Positions 17,382 through 25,888 of a DNA stretch of 64,000 bases are shown here, piece by piece. The translations under genes and the position numbers were made by a program. Every line of letters starts with the position of its first letter. The first letter of the stretch is position 1. The notes beneath the pieces are model-generated. The model saw only the letters and a list, made by a program, of their open reading frames with translations. It did no database searches and was not told the origin of the DNA. The stretch is taken from NCBI RefSeq assembly GCF_008692195.1, contig NZ_RXOM01000006.1:1-64000 (forward strand). The letters run 5' to 3'. This DNA comes from Salegentibacter sp. R32 (lineage in GTDB: Bacteria; Bacteroidota; Bacteroidia; Flavobacteriales; Flavobacteriaceae).

Positions 17382-17590
17382 AAAAATTTATAGTCATCAC
17401 GCTACTTATTGCCGGAGCGAGTTCTTGTACGGTAGTAAAAGAATACGAAAAGGTTTACCTCAACGACCCGCAAATGATGTTGGGAAAAACCAAAAAATCA
17501 GATCGATTCGAAACTAATTTCCAAGCTTATCGTGAAGCTGCAGCGGGAGCTAATGGCGGAAAAACCGGCGGTGGTTGCGGTTGTAATTAA
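17378..17590 (+). CDS. DUF4266 small lipoprotein with GGGCGCN tail
   Basis: A 70-residue protein: lipobox IAGASSC (Cys17), a mature part of 54 residues containing YLNDPQMML and a Glu/Arg-rich stretch, then a glycine-rich tail ending GGGCGCN (64-70). The tail, with two adjacent cysteines and a terminal Asn, is the hallmark of DUF4266. The domain is typically found with ApbE, a thioredoxin and DUF3570, as here. It overlaps apbE by 4 bp and is 5 bp before the DUF3570 gene. Its job is not known. The Cys pair could bind metal, form a disulfide handled by the thioredoxin, or be modified. No S/T-G-A-T flavinylation motif is visible. Confidence 0.85.
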   Translation: MKKFIVITLLIAGASSCTVVKEYEKVYLNDPQMMLGKTKKSDRFETNFQAYREAAAGANGGKTGGGCGCN

Positions 17591-17595
17591 AAGTT

Positions 17596-18912
17596 ATGAA
17601 GCAAATAACATTTATCATAGTATCACTTTTTGGTTTTGCAGGTTTTGCACAACAAGCAACAGATTCTGTAGCAACCTACAAAAAAAGAGTTTTAGAAACT
17701 ACTGAAGTAGATTTTCTGGCGAGTTACTACACGCAAGACGGTAATAATGCGGCAGTTTCTGGCGGAATTGGTACAGAAAAATTAACCGATGTGACACCAA
17801 CCATTGTCGTTTCTATTCCTTTAAACGATGATGATGTATTGACGATAGATGGCGGAGTTTCTGCTTATACTTCTGCTTCTTCCAGTAATATTAATCCGTT
17901 TGACGGCAATCAACCCGCAGATCCTTTTGTAGAAAGTACCGGAGCTTCTTCTAGCGATATGTGGACAAACTTAACGGGAACTTTTACTCATAATTCTGAT
18001 GATCGCAATAAAATTTGGAGCGCAAAACTTTCAGTTTCTTCAGAATATGATTATTTCTCTTTAGGTTTTGGCGGAAGCTACACGCGACTTTTCAATGAGA
18101 AAAATACAGAAATCTCTGTCAATGCCAATGTGTATTTAGACACGTGGAATTCTATTTATCCTTATGAATTACGCCCGTTTTCAGAAAACGGAAGCGGTTT
18201 AAACAGTAATTTATTCAATGCTCATACAATTACCGGCAACACTAATTATACACCTATTTTTAATGAATTTTCAGATGAAAGTAGAAACTCTTATTCCTTA
18301 GGTTTAAGCTTTTCACAAATTCTCTCTAAACGTGCGCAAGGAAGTTTATTAGTAGATGTTGTGCAGCAACAAGGTTTACTTTCTACTCCATTTCAGCGAG
18401 TTTATTTCGCCGATGTTGAAGATTCGTTTATTGAGAATTTTCAGCTTGCAGACGCTAATGAGCTTTTACCCGATACTCGTTTTAAACTAGCGCTTGGCGG
18501 CAGGTTAAACTATTACCTCAACGAAACTTTTGTATTCAGAACTTATTATCGTTTTTACAACGACGATTGGGGTATTACCTCACATACCGCAAAAATTGAA
18601 ATACCCACAAAAATTAGTAGTAAATTTACAATAATTCCGTCTTACAGATTTTATTCTCAATCGGCAGCAGATTATTTTGCTCCTTACGAGCAACATTTAT
18701 CTACAGATCAATTTTACACCTCAGATTACGACTTATCTAAATTCACAGCCAATCAATATGGTTTAGGTGTGACATATACAGATATTTTTACCGGCTTTCA
18801 TCTTTGGAAGTTAGCCTTAAAAAGTATCGACCTTAATTACCACTATTACGAGCGTAATACTGGTTTAAATGCAAATATTATATCGGGCGGTTTCAATTTC
18901 ATAGTATTCTAA
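17596..18912 (+). CDS. DUF3570 outer-membrane beta-barrel-like protein
   Basis: A 438-residue protein with a signal peptide (IIVSLFGFAGFAQQ) and the long alternating polar/hydrophobic strands of an outer-membrane barrel, ending in a phenylalanine (GGFNFIVF) as barrels usually do. The N-terminal region ETTEVDFLASYYTQDGNN and the stretch around VVSIPLNDDDVLTIDGG are typical of DUF3570, a family of unknown function that co-occurs with DUF4266. Placed directly after the Cys-tailed lipoprotein, it may form a pore or surface platform for it. There is no plug or TonB box, so it is not a TonB-dependent receptor. Confidence 0.85.
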   Translation: MKQITFIIVSLFGFAGFAQQATDSVATYKKRVLETTEVDFLASYYTQDGNNAAVSGGIGTEKLTDVTPTIVVSIPLNDDDVLTIDGGVSAYTSASSSNINPFDGNQPADPFVESTGASSSDMWTNLTGTFTHNSDDRNKIWSAKLSVSSEYDYFSLGFGGSYTRLFNEKNTEISVNANVYLDTWNSIYPYELRPFSENGSGLNSNLFNAHTITGNTNYTPIFNEFSDESRNSYSLGLSFSQILSKRAQGSLLVDVVQQQGLLSTPFQRVYFADVEDSFIENFQLADANELLPDTRFKLALGGRLNYYLNETFVFRTYYRFYNDDWGITSHTAKIEIPTKISSKFTIIPSYRFYSQSAADYFAPYEQHLSTDQFYTSDYDLSKFTANQYGLGVTYTDIFTGFHLWKLALKSIDLNYHYYERNTGLNANIISGGFNFIVF

Positions 18913-18924
18913 CATCAAAAAAAA

Positions 18925-19383
18925 ATGAGTATTAAAAAGAAAAAAATAATTTACGTGTTAGCCGCTGTTTTAGGAGTTTTTTTATTTGCTCAGCTTTTTA
19001 GACCTCAAAAAAACACTTATCAACAAATACCTAAAACAGATATTTCAAAAGTTGAAGAAGTTCCAGTAAAAGTGGCTTCAATCTTAAAAACCTCATGTTA
19101 CGATTGCCATTCTAATAACACAAATTACCCTTGGTACCAAAATATAACTCCGGTTAATTATTATTTAGCAGAACACATTAACGATGGTAAAAAACATCTT
19201 AACTTTTCTGAATGGGAAAATCTTTCAACCTCAAAAAAGCATCACGCTCTTAAAGAAATTTTAGAAGAAATAGAGGCTAAAAAAATGCCTCTAAAATCAT
19301 ATTTATTATTGCATCAACAAGCTAAATTATCGGCAACAGATATTGAAACATTAAAAAATTGGATCGATAAAAACCTAAACTAA
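18925..19383 (+). CDS. Membrane-anchored c-type haem-binding domain protein
   Basis: A 152-residue protein with an N-terminal membrane anchor (about 8-24) and a periplasmic haem_bd domain containing one CYDCH motif (58-62), a CxxCH site for covalent haem attachment. NNTNYPWYQ and the WENLS region are typical of the family, and a later Met (KKMPLKSYLL) could be the distal ligand. Single-haem proteins of this type are frequent in Bacteroidota. Its place 12 bp after DUF3570 makes electron transfer part of the operon's function. The end overlaps a possible ATG at 19383 of the next frame. Confidence 0.85.
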   Translation: MSIKKKKIIYVLAAVLGVFLFAQLFRPQKNTYQQIPKTDISKVEEVPVKVASILKTSCYDCHSNNTNYPWYQNITPVNYYLAEHINDGKKHLNFSEWENLSTSKKHHALKEILEEIEAKKMPLKSYLLLHQQAKLSATDIETLKNWIDKNLN

Positions 19384-19431
19384 TGAATAATTCTTCTAAG
19401 ATTGTAAAATGTATACCCACAAGATTTTTTA

Positions 19432-19439
19432 TATCTTTG
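19432..19439 (+). promoter_or_regulatory. Possible -7 box before the DUF6660 gene
   Basis: TATCTTTG matches TAnnTTTG exactly but ends only 6 bp before the ATG at 19446, which would give an almost leaderless transcript. The nearest upstream TTG is 27 bp away, longer than usual. It could be chance. Confidence 0.3.
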
Positions 19440-19445
19440 AAAAAG

Positions 19446-19766
19446 ATGAAAATCATTACCGCCATATTAGCGATCTATATTTTTGGGCTTAATTTTATGC
19501 CCTGCAATGATAATGTGGCAGATTTAGAAGAGCAAAGTGGTATTCATCTAACTTCTTCAGAAGACGGTCATCAAGATCACGAACATTCATCAGATCTATG
19601 TTCGCCTTTTTGCCAATGCCATTGCTGCCATATTCACTTGATCGACATACAGCTTTCTGAATTTAAAATGATCACACCAGAAATTTCTACAGCAACTTTT
19701 CTACTTTTTGAAAATACCGGTAAAGAAATTCAGAATCGTATTTTACAACCTCTGCGCCACGCATAA
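19446..19766 (+). CDS. DUF6660 Cys/His-rich small exported protein
   Basis: A 106-residue protein from the ATG at 19446, giving a hydrophobic signal segment (ITAILAIYIFGLNFMPC) as in DUF6660 relatives. An ATG at 19383 would overlap the previous stop (TAATG) but adds 21 residues that look unlike an export signal. The centre holds a His/Asp/Glu-rich run (EDGHQDHEHSSD) and then CSPFCQCHCC, six potential thiol ligands within ten residues, followed by HIH. Such proteins sit just before RND metal pumps in Bacteroidota, as here. Metal sensing, chelation or delivery to the pump is likely but unproven. Confidence 0.7.
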   Translation: MKIITAILAIYIFGLNFMPCNDNVADLEEQSGIHLTSSEDGHQDHEHSSDLCSPFCQCHCCHIHLIDIQLSEFKMITPEISTATFLLFENTGKEIQNRILQPLRHA

Positions 19767-19828
19767 TTTTTCAGTAATTCACTGAAAAACCTCTTCCAAA
19801 GAAGCATATTTTTCAATTCGATTTTGTT

Positions 19829-19891
19829 GCACTGAGCCTTTCGAAGTGCTAAATGTATTTACTTTTCGTCATTCCTGATTTGATTCGGAAT
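19829..19891. repeat. Two short palindromic repeats between DUF6660 and the pump gene
   Basis: GCACT...AGTGC (19829-19849, containing CTGAGCCTTTCGA) and GTCATTCC...GGAAT (19868-19891, centre TGATTTGATTC). The second is a relative of the copy at 26567-26590. Both match interspersed repeat types common in Flavobacteriaceae. The gap 19767-20019 holds these, the palindromes at 19933-19968, and no gene. Confidence 0.5.
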
Positions 19892-19932
19892 TTCATAGAA
19901 CATCTGATAACAAAAGGCATATAGTTAAATTA

Positions 19933-19968
19933 CTTCAGTCTGAAGAAACTCCTGTATTCAATTGAATA
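19933..19968. promoter_or_regulatory. Two palindromes upstream of the czcA-tolC fusion gene
   Basis: CTTCA-GTC-TGAAG (19933-19945) and the perfect 14-bp palindrome TATTCAATTGAATA (19955-19968) lie 52-87 bp before the pump start. Dyad symmetry at this distance is what a dimeric metal-responsive repressor would use. No cognate regulator gene is adjacent, so this remains a candidate operator. Confidence 0.35.
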
Positions 19969-20019
19969 AATAATTGCTTCCCTCCTATTTAATGTAAAAA
20001 ATTAAAACATCACATTTTC

Positions 20020-23000
20020 ATGATTAACAAAATCATTAATTTTTCGATACGCAATAAAATGATCATTGGCTTGCTAATGATCGCGTGGATCGGTTTTGGG
20101 ATTTGGAGTATGCGCCAAGTTCCTGTCGATGCCAACCCCGATATTACCAATAATCAAGTACAAGTAATTACCCAAGCGCCCAATTTAGGCACCGAAGATA
20201 TTGAGCAATTTGTCACCTATCCTGTTGAGGTCGCGATGAGTAATCTTCCGCAGGTAAAAGAAATTCGATCGGTTTCGCGTTTCGGTCTATCGGTCGTCAC
20301 CATTGTTTTTGAAGACAAAGCCGGCACGTATCTTCCACGACAATTGGTAGCCGAAAAACTAATCGAAGTTCAAGAAGAAATTCCCGAAGGTTTTGGTAAA
20401 CCTACGATGGGACCAATTTCTACTGGTCTTGGCGAAATTTACCAATATACTTTAGAAGTTGAAGACGAGTATAAAAATGAATATTCGAGTACCGATTTAC
20501 GTAGTTTTCAAGATTGGATCATTCGTCGGCAAATGTCCTTAGTTCCCGGCGTGGTTGAAGTAAATGCCTTTGGCGGAAAGATAAAACAATACGAAGTTGC
20601 TGTACAACCTGAAGAATTGAAAGCGATCGGTATGAGCATTGCTGAAGTCTTTTCTGCGCTACAACAAAACAATCAAAACACGGGCGGCGCTTACATTGAA
20701 AAAAATCATCAAGCTAATTTTATTCGTGGTGAAGGTTTAGCAAGGAACCTCGACGATATTCGGCAAATGGTGATAAAAAATGAAAACGGAATTCCCATAA
20801 AAATTAAAGATGTTGCTGAAGTAAAAATCGGCAATGCCGTTCGCTACGGAGCCTTAACCAAAGATGGAAATGGTGAAGCCGTTGGCGGAATGATCTTAAT
20901 GCTGAAAGGCGCAAATTCTAACGAGGTAATTACTCGTGTTAAAGAGCGTATGCAACAAATCGAAAAATCGTTGCCCGAAGGAGTTCACATTCAACCTTTT
21001 TTAGACCGAAGTGATCTTATTGCAGAAACTACCGGAACGATTAAAAATAACCTCATCGAAGGCGGACTTATCGTTATTTTCATACTCGTACTTTTATTAG
21101 GAAATTGGCGCGGCGGATTGATTGTTGCTTCTACGATTCCGCTAGCGTTATTGTTTGCTTTTATTTTAATGAATGTCTTTGATGTTTGGGCAAATTTAAT
21201 GAGTTTGGGCGCAATTGACTTCGGAATTATCGTTGACGGCGCGGTGATTATTGTAGAAAGTACAGTTTTCTTCCTTTACACCTATGTGAAGAAAAAACAA
21301 GTAGAAATCACCTCTGAAAACCGAAATGAAATTACCGCGAAAGCTTCTAAAAAAATGATGAATTCAGCTTTTTTTGGGCAACTCATTATTATGATCGTTT
21401 TTATTCCGATTCTAGCTTTAGAAGGCGTTGAAGGCAAAATGTTTAGACCGATGGCGCTTACCTTTATTTTTGCGATGATCGGCGCGATGATTCTATGTTT
21501 AACTTACGTTCCTATGATTTCGGCTTTATTTATTAGAGTTCCGAAGAAATCAAAACCTTCTTGGGGAGATAAGTTCGTGTTTTGGGTAGAACGTAATTAC
21601 GAAAAAGCTTTGCAAAAAAGTCTTTCCAAAGGAAAATGGATCATCGGAAGCTCTATCCTCGTTTTGGCTTTAGCCATTTTTACTTTTACCAAAATGGGTG
21701 GTGAATTTATTCCGCAGCTCGATGAAGGTGATATTGCTTTTCACGTGATTTTAAAACCGGGGAGTTCCCTTTCAGAAATGATGGAAACTACTACCAAAGT
21801 TCAAAAAATTATCAAAGCAAATTATCCCGAAGCAAAATCGGTGATTAGTCGTATTGGCGTCGCAGATGTTCCTACCGACCCAATGCCAATGGATATTTCT
21901 GATACATTCATTATCCTGAAGCCAAAATCAGAATGGACATCTGCTTCAACCAAAGAAGAACTTATCGCTAACATTAAAGAAGATATTAGCGTGATTCCAG
22001 GTGTTTCCTACGAATTTACACAACCTATCGAAATGCGTTTTAACGAATTACTTTCGGGTGTTCGGGAAGACGTTGCCATTAAACTTTTCGGGGAAGATTT
22101 ACAAGTTTTGGCAGACAAAGCCAAAGAAATGGGAAAAATTATAGCGAGTGTAGATGGCGTTGCCGATATGAAAGTGGAAGCCACCACGGGTTTACCACAA
22201 ATCACCGTTAATTACAATCGTAACAAACTAGCGCAATACGGCTTACAAATTAATAAACTGAATACGCTTATTCAAACGGCTTTTGCTGGCGGTAAAGCCG
22301 GAGTTATTTTTGAAGGCGAAAAACGCTACGATCTGGTCGTTCGCCTGGCGGAAAGTGAGCGAAAAAATATTCAGAATGTAGAAAATCTGTATGTAGATTT
22401 ACCTAACGGAAATCAAATCCCGCTACGAGAAGTTGCCACGATTAGTTACCAGCCGGGACCTATGCAAATTAGTCGCGACAACACCAACCGACGTACTTAT
22501 GTTGGGATAAATATTCGAAATCGCGATGTACAATCGGTGGTCGAAGATATTCAGCAAAAACTAGACGAAGAATTTAAATTACCTGCCGGCTATTACATTC
22601 GCTATGGCGGTGCTTTTGAAAATTTTGAACGTGCCAGCAATCGACTACAAACCGTTGTACCCATTGCCTTAGTGCTAATTTTCATTTTAATTTATTTCGC
22701 TTTAAAATCTTTTGCAGAAACCTTAATGATTTATCTCGCCATCCCAATGGCAACCATCGGCGGTATTTTTGCGCTTTGGTTACGTGATATGCCATTTAGT
22801 ATTTCTGCCGGAGTTGGCTTTATTGTACTTTTCGGGGTTGCCGTTTTAAACGGATTGGTAATGATCAATGGTTTAAATGAATTGAAAGAAGAAGGTGAAA
22901 AAAATCTAACTAACCGAATTTTAAAAGGAACCAAACGTCGCGTTCGGCCTATTATGCTTACTGCATTTACAGATGTGCTAGGTTTTTTACCAATGGCGAT

Positions 23001-24351
23001 TTCTGCTTCATCGGGAGCCGAAGTGCAACGACCTTTAGCCACGGTAGTAATCGGTGGTTTAATTACGTCAACTTTGCTTACGCTTTTTATTCTTCCTATT
23101 CTTTACCAATGGATTGAAAAAAGAAAAGAGCGTCAATCAAAATCTTTTAAAAATGTGGCTATTACGGGAATTGTAATTTTCTTTTTCATTCCATTCAACG
23201 GAAATGCGCAAGAACAACCAATCACAGAAATTGGAATAAATGAAGCCGTTCAACTGGCAGAGGAAAATTATCCGTTATTAAAAAACAAGCAATTAGAAAT
23301 TAATCAACAACAAGCTAAAAAGGCCAATGTTTTAGATTTAGGAACCACAAAAGTTTACACAAGCGGAGAAGAAATTAACGATAATCAAGGCGTTTATACG
23401 TGGGTAAATATTGGGCAACAAAATATAGATTTGTTAGGTATTTCAGCCAAGAAAAAATTAATGAATGCTGAAGTAAAATTAGCCGAAGAAGCCTTATCAC
23501 TTTCTCAACTTGAAGTCGAACGAGAAGTAAAAAAAGCCTGGACATCGGCTTATAGCGCTAAACAAAAACTTCAGTTATACCGACGATTAGATTCTACTTA
23601 CAGTAAGTTTAAAACTGCGGTCGAATTAAATTATGAAGTGGAAGCGATTTCGAAACTTGAATTTTCTTCAGCAAAAAATCAAGCCTTACAAATTGCCATA
23701 AAAAAAGAACAAGCTTACGACGATTATTTAATTGAACTACAAAAGCTGAATTTATGGCTGAATAGTAAAAATACTCTTGGCGTTAAAGATGAACTCATTT
23801 TGGCAGATGACGAATTGATCATCGAGCAATCTTTAGAAAATCATCCCGCGCTACAAGTTGCTGAGCAAAAACTAGAAACTTCTACAGCTAATTATCGCGC
23901 CGCCAAAGCCGATCTATTACCCAAGTTTAATGTACAATACGGGATTCAAGAAGTGCAAAACCAAAGCGGTTTTTATACGTATCAAGCCGGAGTTTCGATT
24001 CCGTTGTTTTCGGGAAGCGAGAAAACACGCGTCAAAACAGCTCAAATTCAGCAGCAAATCGCTCAGAATGAAGCCGATTTTATTCAGCAACAATTAAAAA
24101 CCAATTATCAGCAAAGCTTGCAAGGTTTTATGAAATGGAAAAAATCGAAAGATTTCTATTTACAAGAAGCTTTGCCGTTAGCTCAAGAACAGCAAAACGG
24201 CGCTTTATTGGCATACAAAGAAGGCGCGATCGATTATACAGCTTTTACCCAAATGCTTCGAAATTCGATCGAAACAGAACTTGCCGCTATTGAAGCGATC
24301 AACAATTACCTCAACGCAAAATTCGAATTAACTTATTTTGAAAATGAATAA
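20020..24351 (+). CDS. czcA: CzcA/CusA-family RND metal pump fused to a TolC-like channel
   Basis: A 1443-residue two-part protein. Residues 1 to about 1040 are a full heavy-metal RND pump; the proton-relay helix reads GAIDFGIIVDGAVIIVES (about 396-413), the DFG-DGA pattern linked to divalent-cation (Zn/Co/Cd/Ni) exporters rather than Cu/Ag. The second-half signature FIVLFGVAVLNGLVMI and RRVRPIMLTAFTDVLGFLP are intact. After IEKRKERQSKSF comes a hydrophobic segment (1046-1064) ending NGNAQ, like a signal peptide with cleavage site, then about 380 residues of TolC-type coiled coils. Cleavage there would release the channel domain to the outer membrane. The adaptor gene follows. This fused layout is recurrent in Bacteroidota. 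Confidence 0.9.
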   Translation: MINKIINFSIRNKMIIGLLMIAWIGFGIWSMRQVPVDANPDITNNQVQVITQAPNLGTEDIEQFVTYPVEVAMSNLPQVKEIRSVSRFGLSVVTIVFEDKAGTYLPRQLVAEKLIEVQEEIPEGFGKPTMGPISTGLGEIYQYTLEVEDEYKNEYSSTDLRSFQDWIIRRQMSLVPGVVEVNAFGGKIKQYEVAVQPEELKAIGMSIAEVFSALQQNNQNTGGAYIEKNHQANFIRGEGLARNLDDIRQMVIKNENGIPIKIKDVAEVKIGNAVRYGALTKDGNGEAVGGMILMLKGANSNEVITRVKERMQQIEKSLPEGVHIQPFLDRSDLIAETTGTIKNNLIEGGLIVIFILVLLLGNWRGGLIVASTIPLALLFAFILMNVFDVWANLMSLGAIDFGIIVDGAVIIVESTVFFLYTYVKKKQVEITSENRNEITAKASKKMMNSAFFGQLIIMIVFIPILALEGVEGKMFRPMALTFIFAMIGAMILCLTYVPMISALFIRVPKKSKPSWGDKFVFWVERNYEKALQKSLSKGKWIIGSSILVLALAIFTFTKMGGEFIPQLDEGDIAFHVILKPGSSLSEMMETTTKVQKIIKANYPEAKSVISRIGVADVPTDPMPMDISDTFIILKPKSEWTSASTKEELIANIKEDISVIPGVSYEFTQPIEMRFNELLSGVREDVAIKLFGEDLQVLADKAKEMGKIIASVDGVADMKVEATTGLPQITVNYNRNKLAQYGLQINKLNTLIQTAFAGGKAGVIFEGEKRYDLVVRLAESERKNIQNVENLYVDLPNGNQIPLREVATISYQPGPMQISRDNTNRRTYVGINIRNRDVQSVVEDIQQKLDEEFKLPAGYYIRYGGAFENFERASNRLQTVVPIALVLIFILIYFALKSFAETLMIYLAIPMATIGGIFALWLRDMPFSISAGVGFIVLFGVAVLNGLVMINGLNELKEEGEKNLTNRILKGTKRRVRPIMLTAFTDVLGFLPMAISASSGAEVQRPLATVVIGGLITSTLLTLFILPILYQWIEKRKERQSKSFKNVAITGIVIFFFIPFNGNAQEQPITEIGINEAVQLAEENYPLLKNKQLEINQQQAKKANVLDLGTTKVYTSGEEINDNQGVYTWVNIGQQNIDLLGISAKKKLMNAEVKLAEEALSLSQLEVEREVKKAWTSAYSAKQKLQLYRRLDSTYSKFKTAVELNYEVEAISKLEFSSAKNQALQIAIKKEQAYDDYLIELQKLNLWLNSKNTLGVKDELILADDELIIEQSLENHPALQVAEQKLETSTANYRAAKADLLPKFNVQYGIQEVQNQSGFYTYQAGVSIPLFSGSEKTRVKTAQIQQQIAQNEADFIQQQLKTNYQQSLQGFMKWKKSKDFYLQEALPLAQEQQNGALLAYKEGAIDYTAFTQMLRNSIETELAAIEAINNYLNAKFELTYFENE

Positions 24352-24386
24352 TATAATTTCAAACTCAACCTATTATCGTCATCCCT

Positions 24387-24464
24387 CCTGCAAGGTTTTT
24401 TTTCACCTTGTAGGTCTATTTTCCAATCACTTTAAGACCTACAAGGTTTTCAAAACCTTGCAGG
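24387..24464. repeat. 78-bp palindromic repeat, copy 1
   Basis: The element runs from CCTGCAAGG to CCTTGCAGG and has an inner inverted pair CCTTGTAGGT / ACCTACAAGG-like (the inner arms read CACCTTGTAGGTC and GACCTACAAGG). A second copy, same length within 1 bp and same arms, is at 56822-56898. Here it lies between pump and adaptor genes, and the open frame from an ATG at 24338 runs through it, so that start is not used for the adaptor. Confidence 0.75.
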
Positions 24465-24487
24465 AAATAACTTTTAATACAACAATC

Positions 24488-25666
24488 ATGAAAACCTTAG
24501 GTTATACATTTTTATGTTTACTCTTGATTTCCTGCGGAAATAATTCAGCAGAAACTAAAGAAAATTCAACCCCACAAGAAAAAGAAGAACATCACGAAGA
24601 AGAAGAAGAAGAAATTCATCTTTCTTTAGCACAAGCTGAAGCGCTAGATTTAAAAGTAGATACCCTCACGCACAGAAATATGAGCGGTTTCGTCGAAGCC
24701 AACGGAACCTTAGAAGTTCCGCCACAAAATGAAGCTACCGTAACGACCATCGTTGGCGCAAATGTGGTTAAAATTGAAGTGATCGAAGGTGATGAAGTCA
24801 AACAAGGTGAAGTGGTTGCTTATCTATCTCATCCTAACATAATTCAGTTGCAAACCGATTATTTAGAGGCTTTTCACAACCAACAATATTTAGAAAAAGA
24901 ATATGAGCGTCAGAAAAAATTGTATGAAGGCGGCGTAGGTTCTGGAATGAATTTTCAAAAAGCAGAAGCCGATTACCAGGCAAAAAAAGGCTTGGTGAGC
25001 GGACTCAAATCTAAACTGAAACTCTTAAATATTAATCTTAATAATCTGGAGAAAGGGAACATTCAAGAACGTGTTGCTTTGCGCAGCCCAATTGAAGGCG
25101 CGGTGCAAAAAGTGGAAGTAAAAACCGGACAATATGTGCAACCACAAACCGACTTGTTTGAAATTATCAACACGCATCACGTACACGCAGATTTGATGGT
25201 TTACGAAAAAGATGTTCATAAAATCGCCATAGATCAAAAAATAAAGTTTACCGTGCAATCACTACCAGAAACTGAACTTTCTGCTAGTATTTATTCGATT
25301 AGTAAAACTTTTGAAGAAAGTCCGAAAGCGATTCACGTGCACGCCGAGATTGAAAACAAGAAAGGAAATTTGATTCCGGGAATGTATATTCAAGGTAGAA
25401 TTTTAACGGAGAGTTCTACTACACTTGCTATCCCGGAAAGTGCTGTGGTCAAAAACGGAGATCGTTTTTACATCTATAAAGCAGAAAAAAATGAAAAGGA
25501 ATGGAGTTTTTCTCCGCTAGAAGTAAAAACCGGGAAAACCAATGGCGGCTGGACGGCCATTCAGTTACTCAAAAAACAACCTCAAGAAACCCAATTTGCA
25601 TTTAATAACGCTTATTACTTACAAGCCGAAGCCGAAAAAGGCGAAGGTGGCGGACATCATCACTAA
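24488..25666 (+). CDS. czcB: RND periplasmic adaptor lipoprotein (CzcB/CusB family)
   Basis: A 392-residue membrane-fusion lipoprotein. The ATG at 24488 gives a clean lipobox (FLCLLLISC), while the upstream ATG at 24338 would encode an interspersed repeat. After the Cys come Glu/His-rich residues (EEHHEEEEEE), then the hairpin and lipoyl parts (VVKIEVIEGDEVKQGEVVAYL and AVQKVEVKTGQYVQP) and a barrel (NLIPGMYIQGRI). The protein ends in GGGHHH, a second metal-binding-like patch. Unlike the adaptor at 8501 it lacks HMBD and DUF3347 modules, which agrees with a different, divalent-metal substrate. It pairs with the fused pump at 20020. Confidence 0.88.
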   Translation: MKTLGYTFLCLLLISCGNNSAETKENSTPQEKEEHHEEEEEEIHLSLAQAEALDLKVDTLTHRNMSGFVEANGTLEVPPQNEATVTTIVGANVVKIEVIEGDEVKQGEVVAYLSHPNIIQLQTDYLEAFHNQQYLEKEYERQKKLYEGGVGSGMNFQKAEADYQAKKGLVSGLKSKLKLLNINLNNLEKGNIQERVALRSPIEGAVQKVEVKTGQYVQPQTDLFEIINTHHVHADLMVYEKDVHKIAIDQKIKFTVQSLPETELSASIYSISKTFEESPKAIHVHAEIENKKGNLIPGMYIQGRILTESSTTLAIPESAVVKNGDRFYIYKAEKNEKEWSFSPLEVKTGKTNGGWTAIQLLKKQPQETQFAFNNAYYLQAEAEKGEGGGHHH

Positions 25667-25788
25667 GTTAGGTTTTAGGTTTTGGGTAGTAGGTTTTAGG
25701 AGTTGATGAGTTTTTGAGCACTTGTATTAAGCTAAACTTCAAGTTTGATTTCAACTTCAACTTCAACTTCATAATCATATAAAAAGTT

Positions 25789-25836
25789 CCTTCCCTTATC
25801 AAGGGAAGGTGGCTTTTTCAACCTTAGTTGAAAAAG
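25789..25836. repeat. Tandem perfect hairpins after the metal region
   Basis: CCTTCCCTT-ATC-AAGGGAAGG (25789-25809) followed at once by CTTTTTCAAC-CTTA-GTTGAAAAAG (25813-25836). The pair resembles an interspersed flavobacterial element. The first could act as a terminator-like structure for czcB. The rest of the gap 25667-25888 holds simple TAGGTTTTAGG and CAACTTCAACTTC repeats and no gene. Confidence 0.55.
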
Positions 25837-25888
25837 TCGGAAGGGTTAATATAACTTTACCTATTTTTGAAAATAAATTCAATTTTCG

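Noticed and set aside
24338-24487. Earlier start of the second adaptor gene
   Set aside because: The 50 codons pass through the 78-bp repeat, and the lipobox signal begins at 24488.
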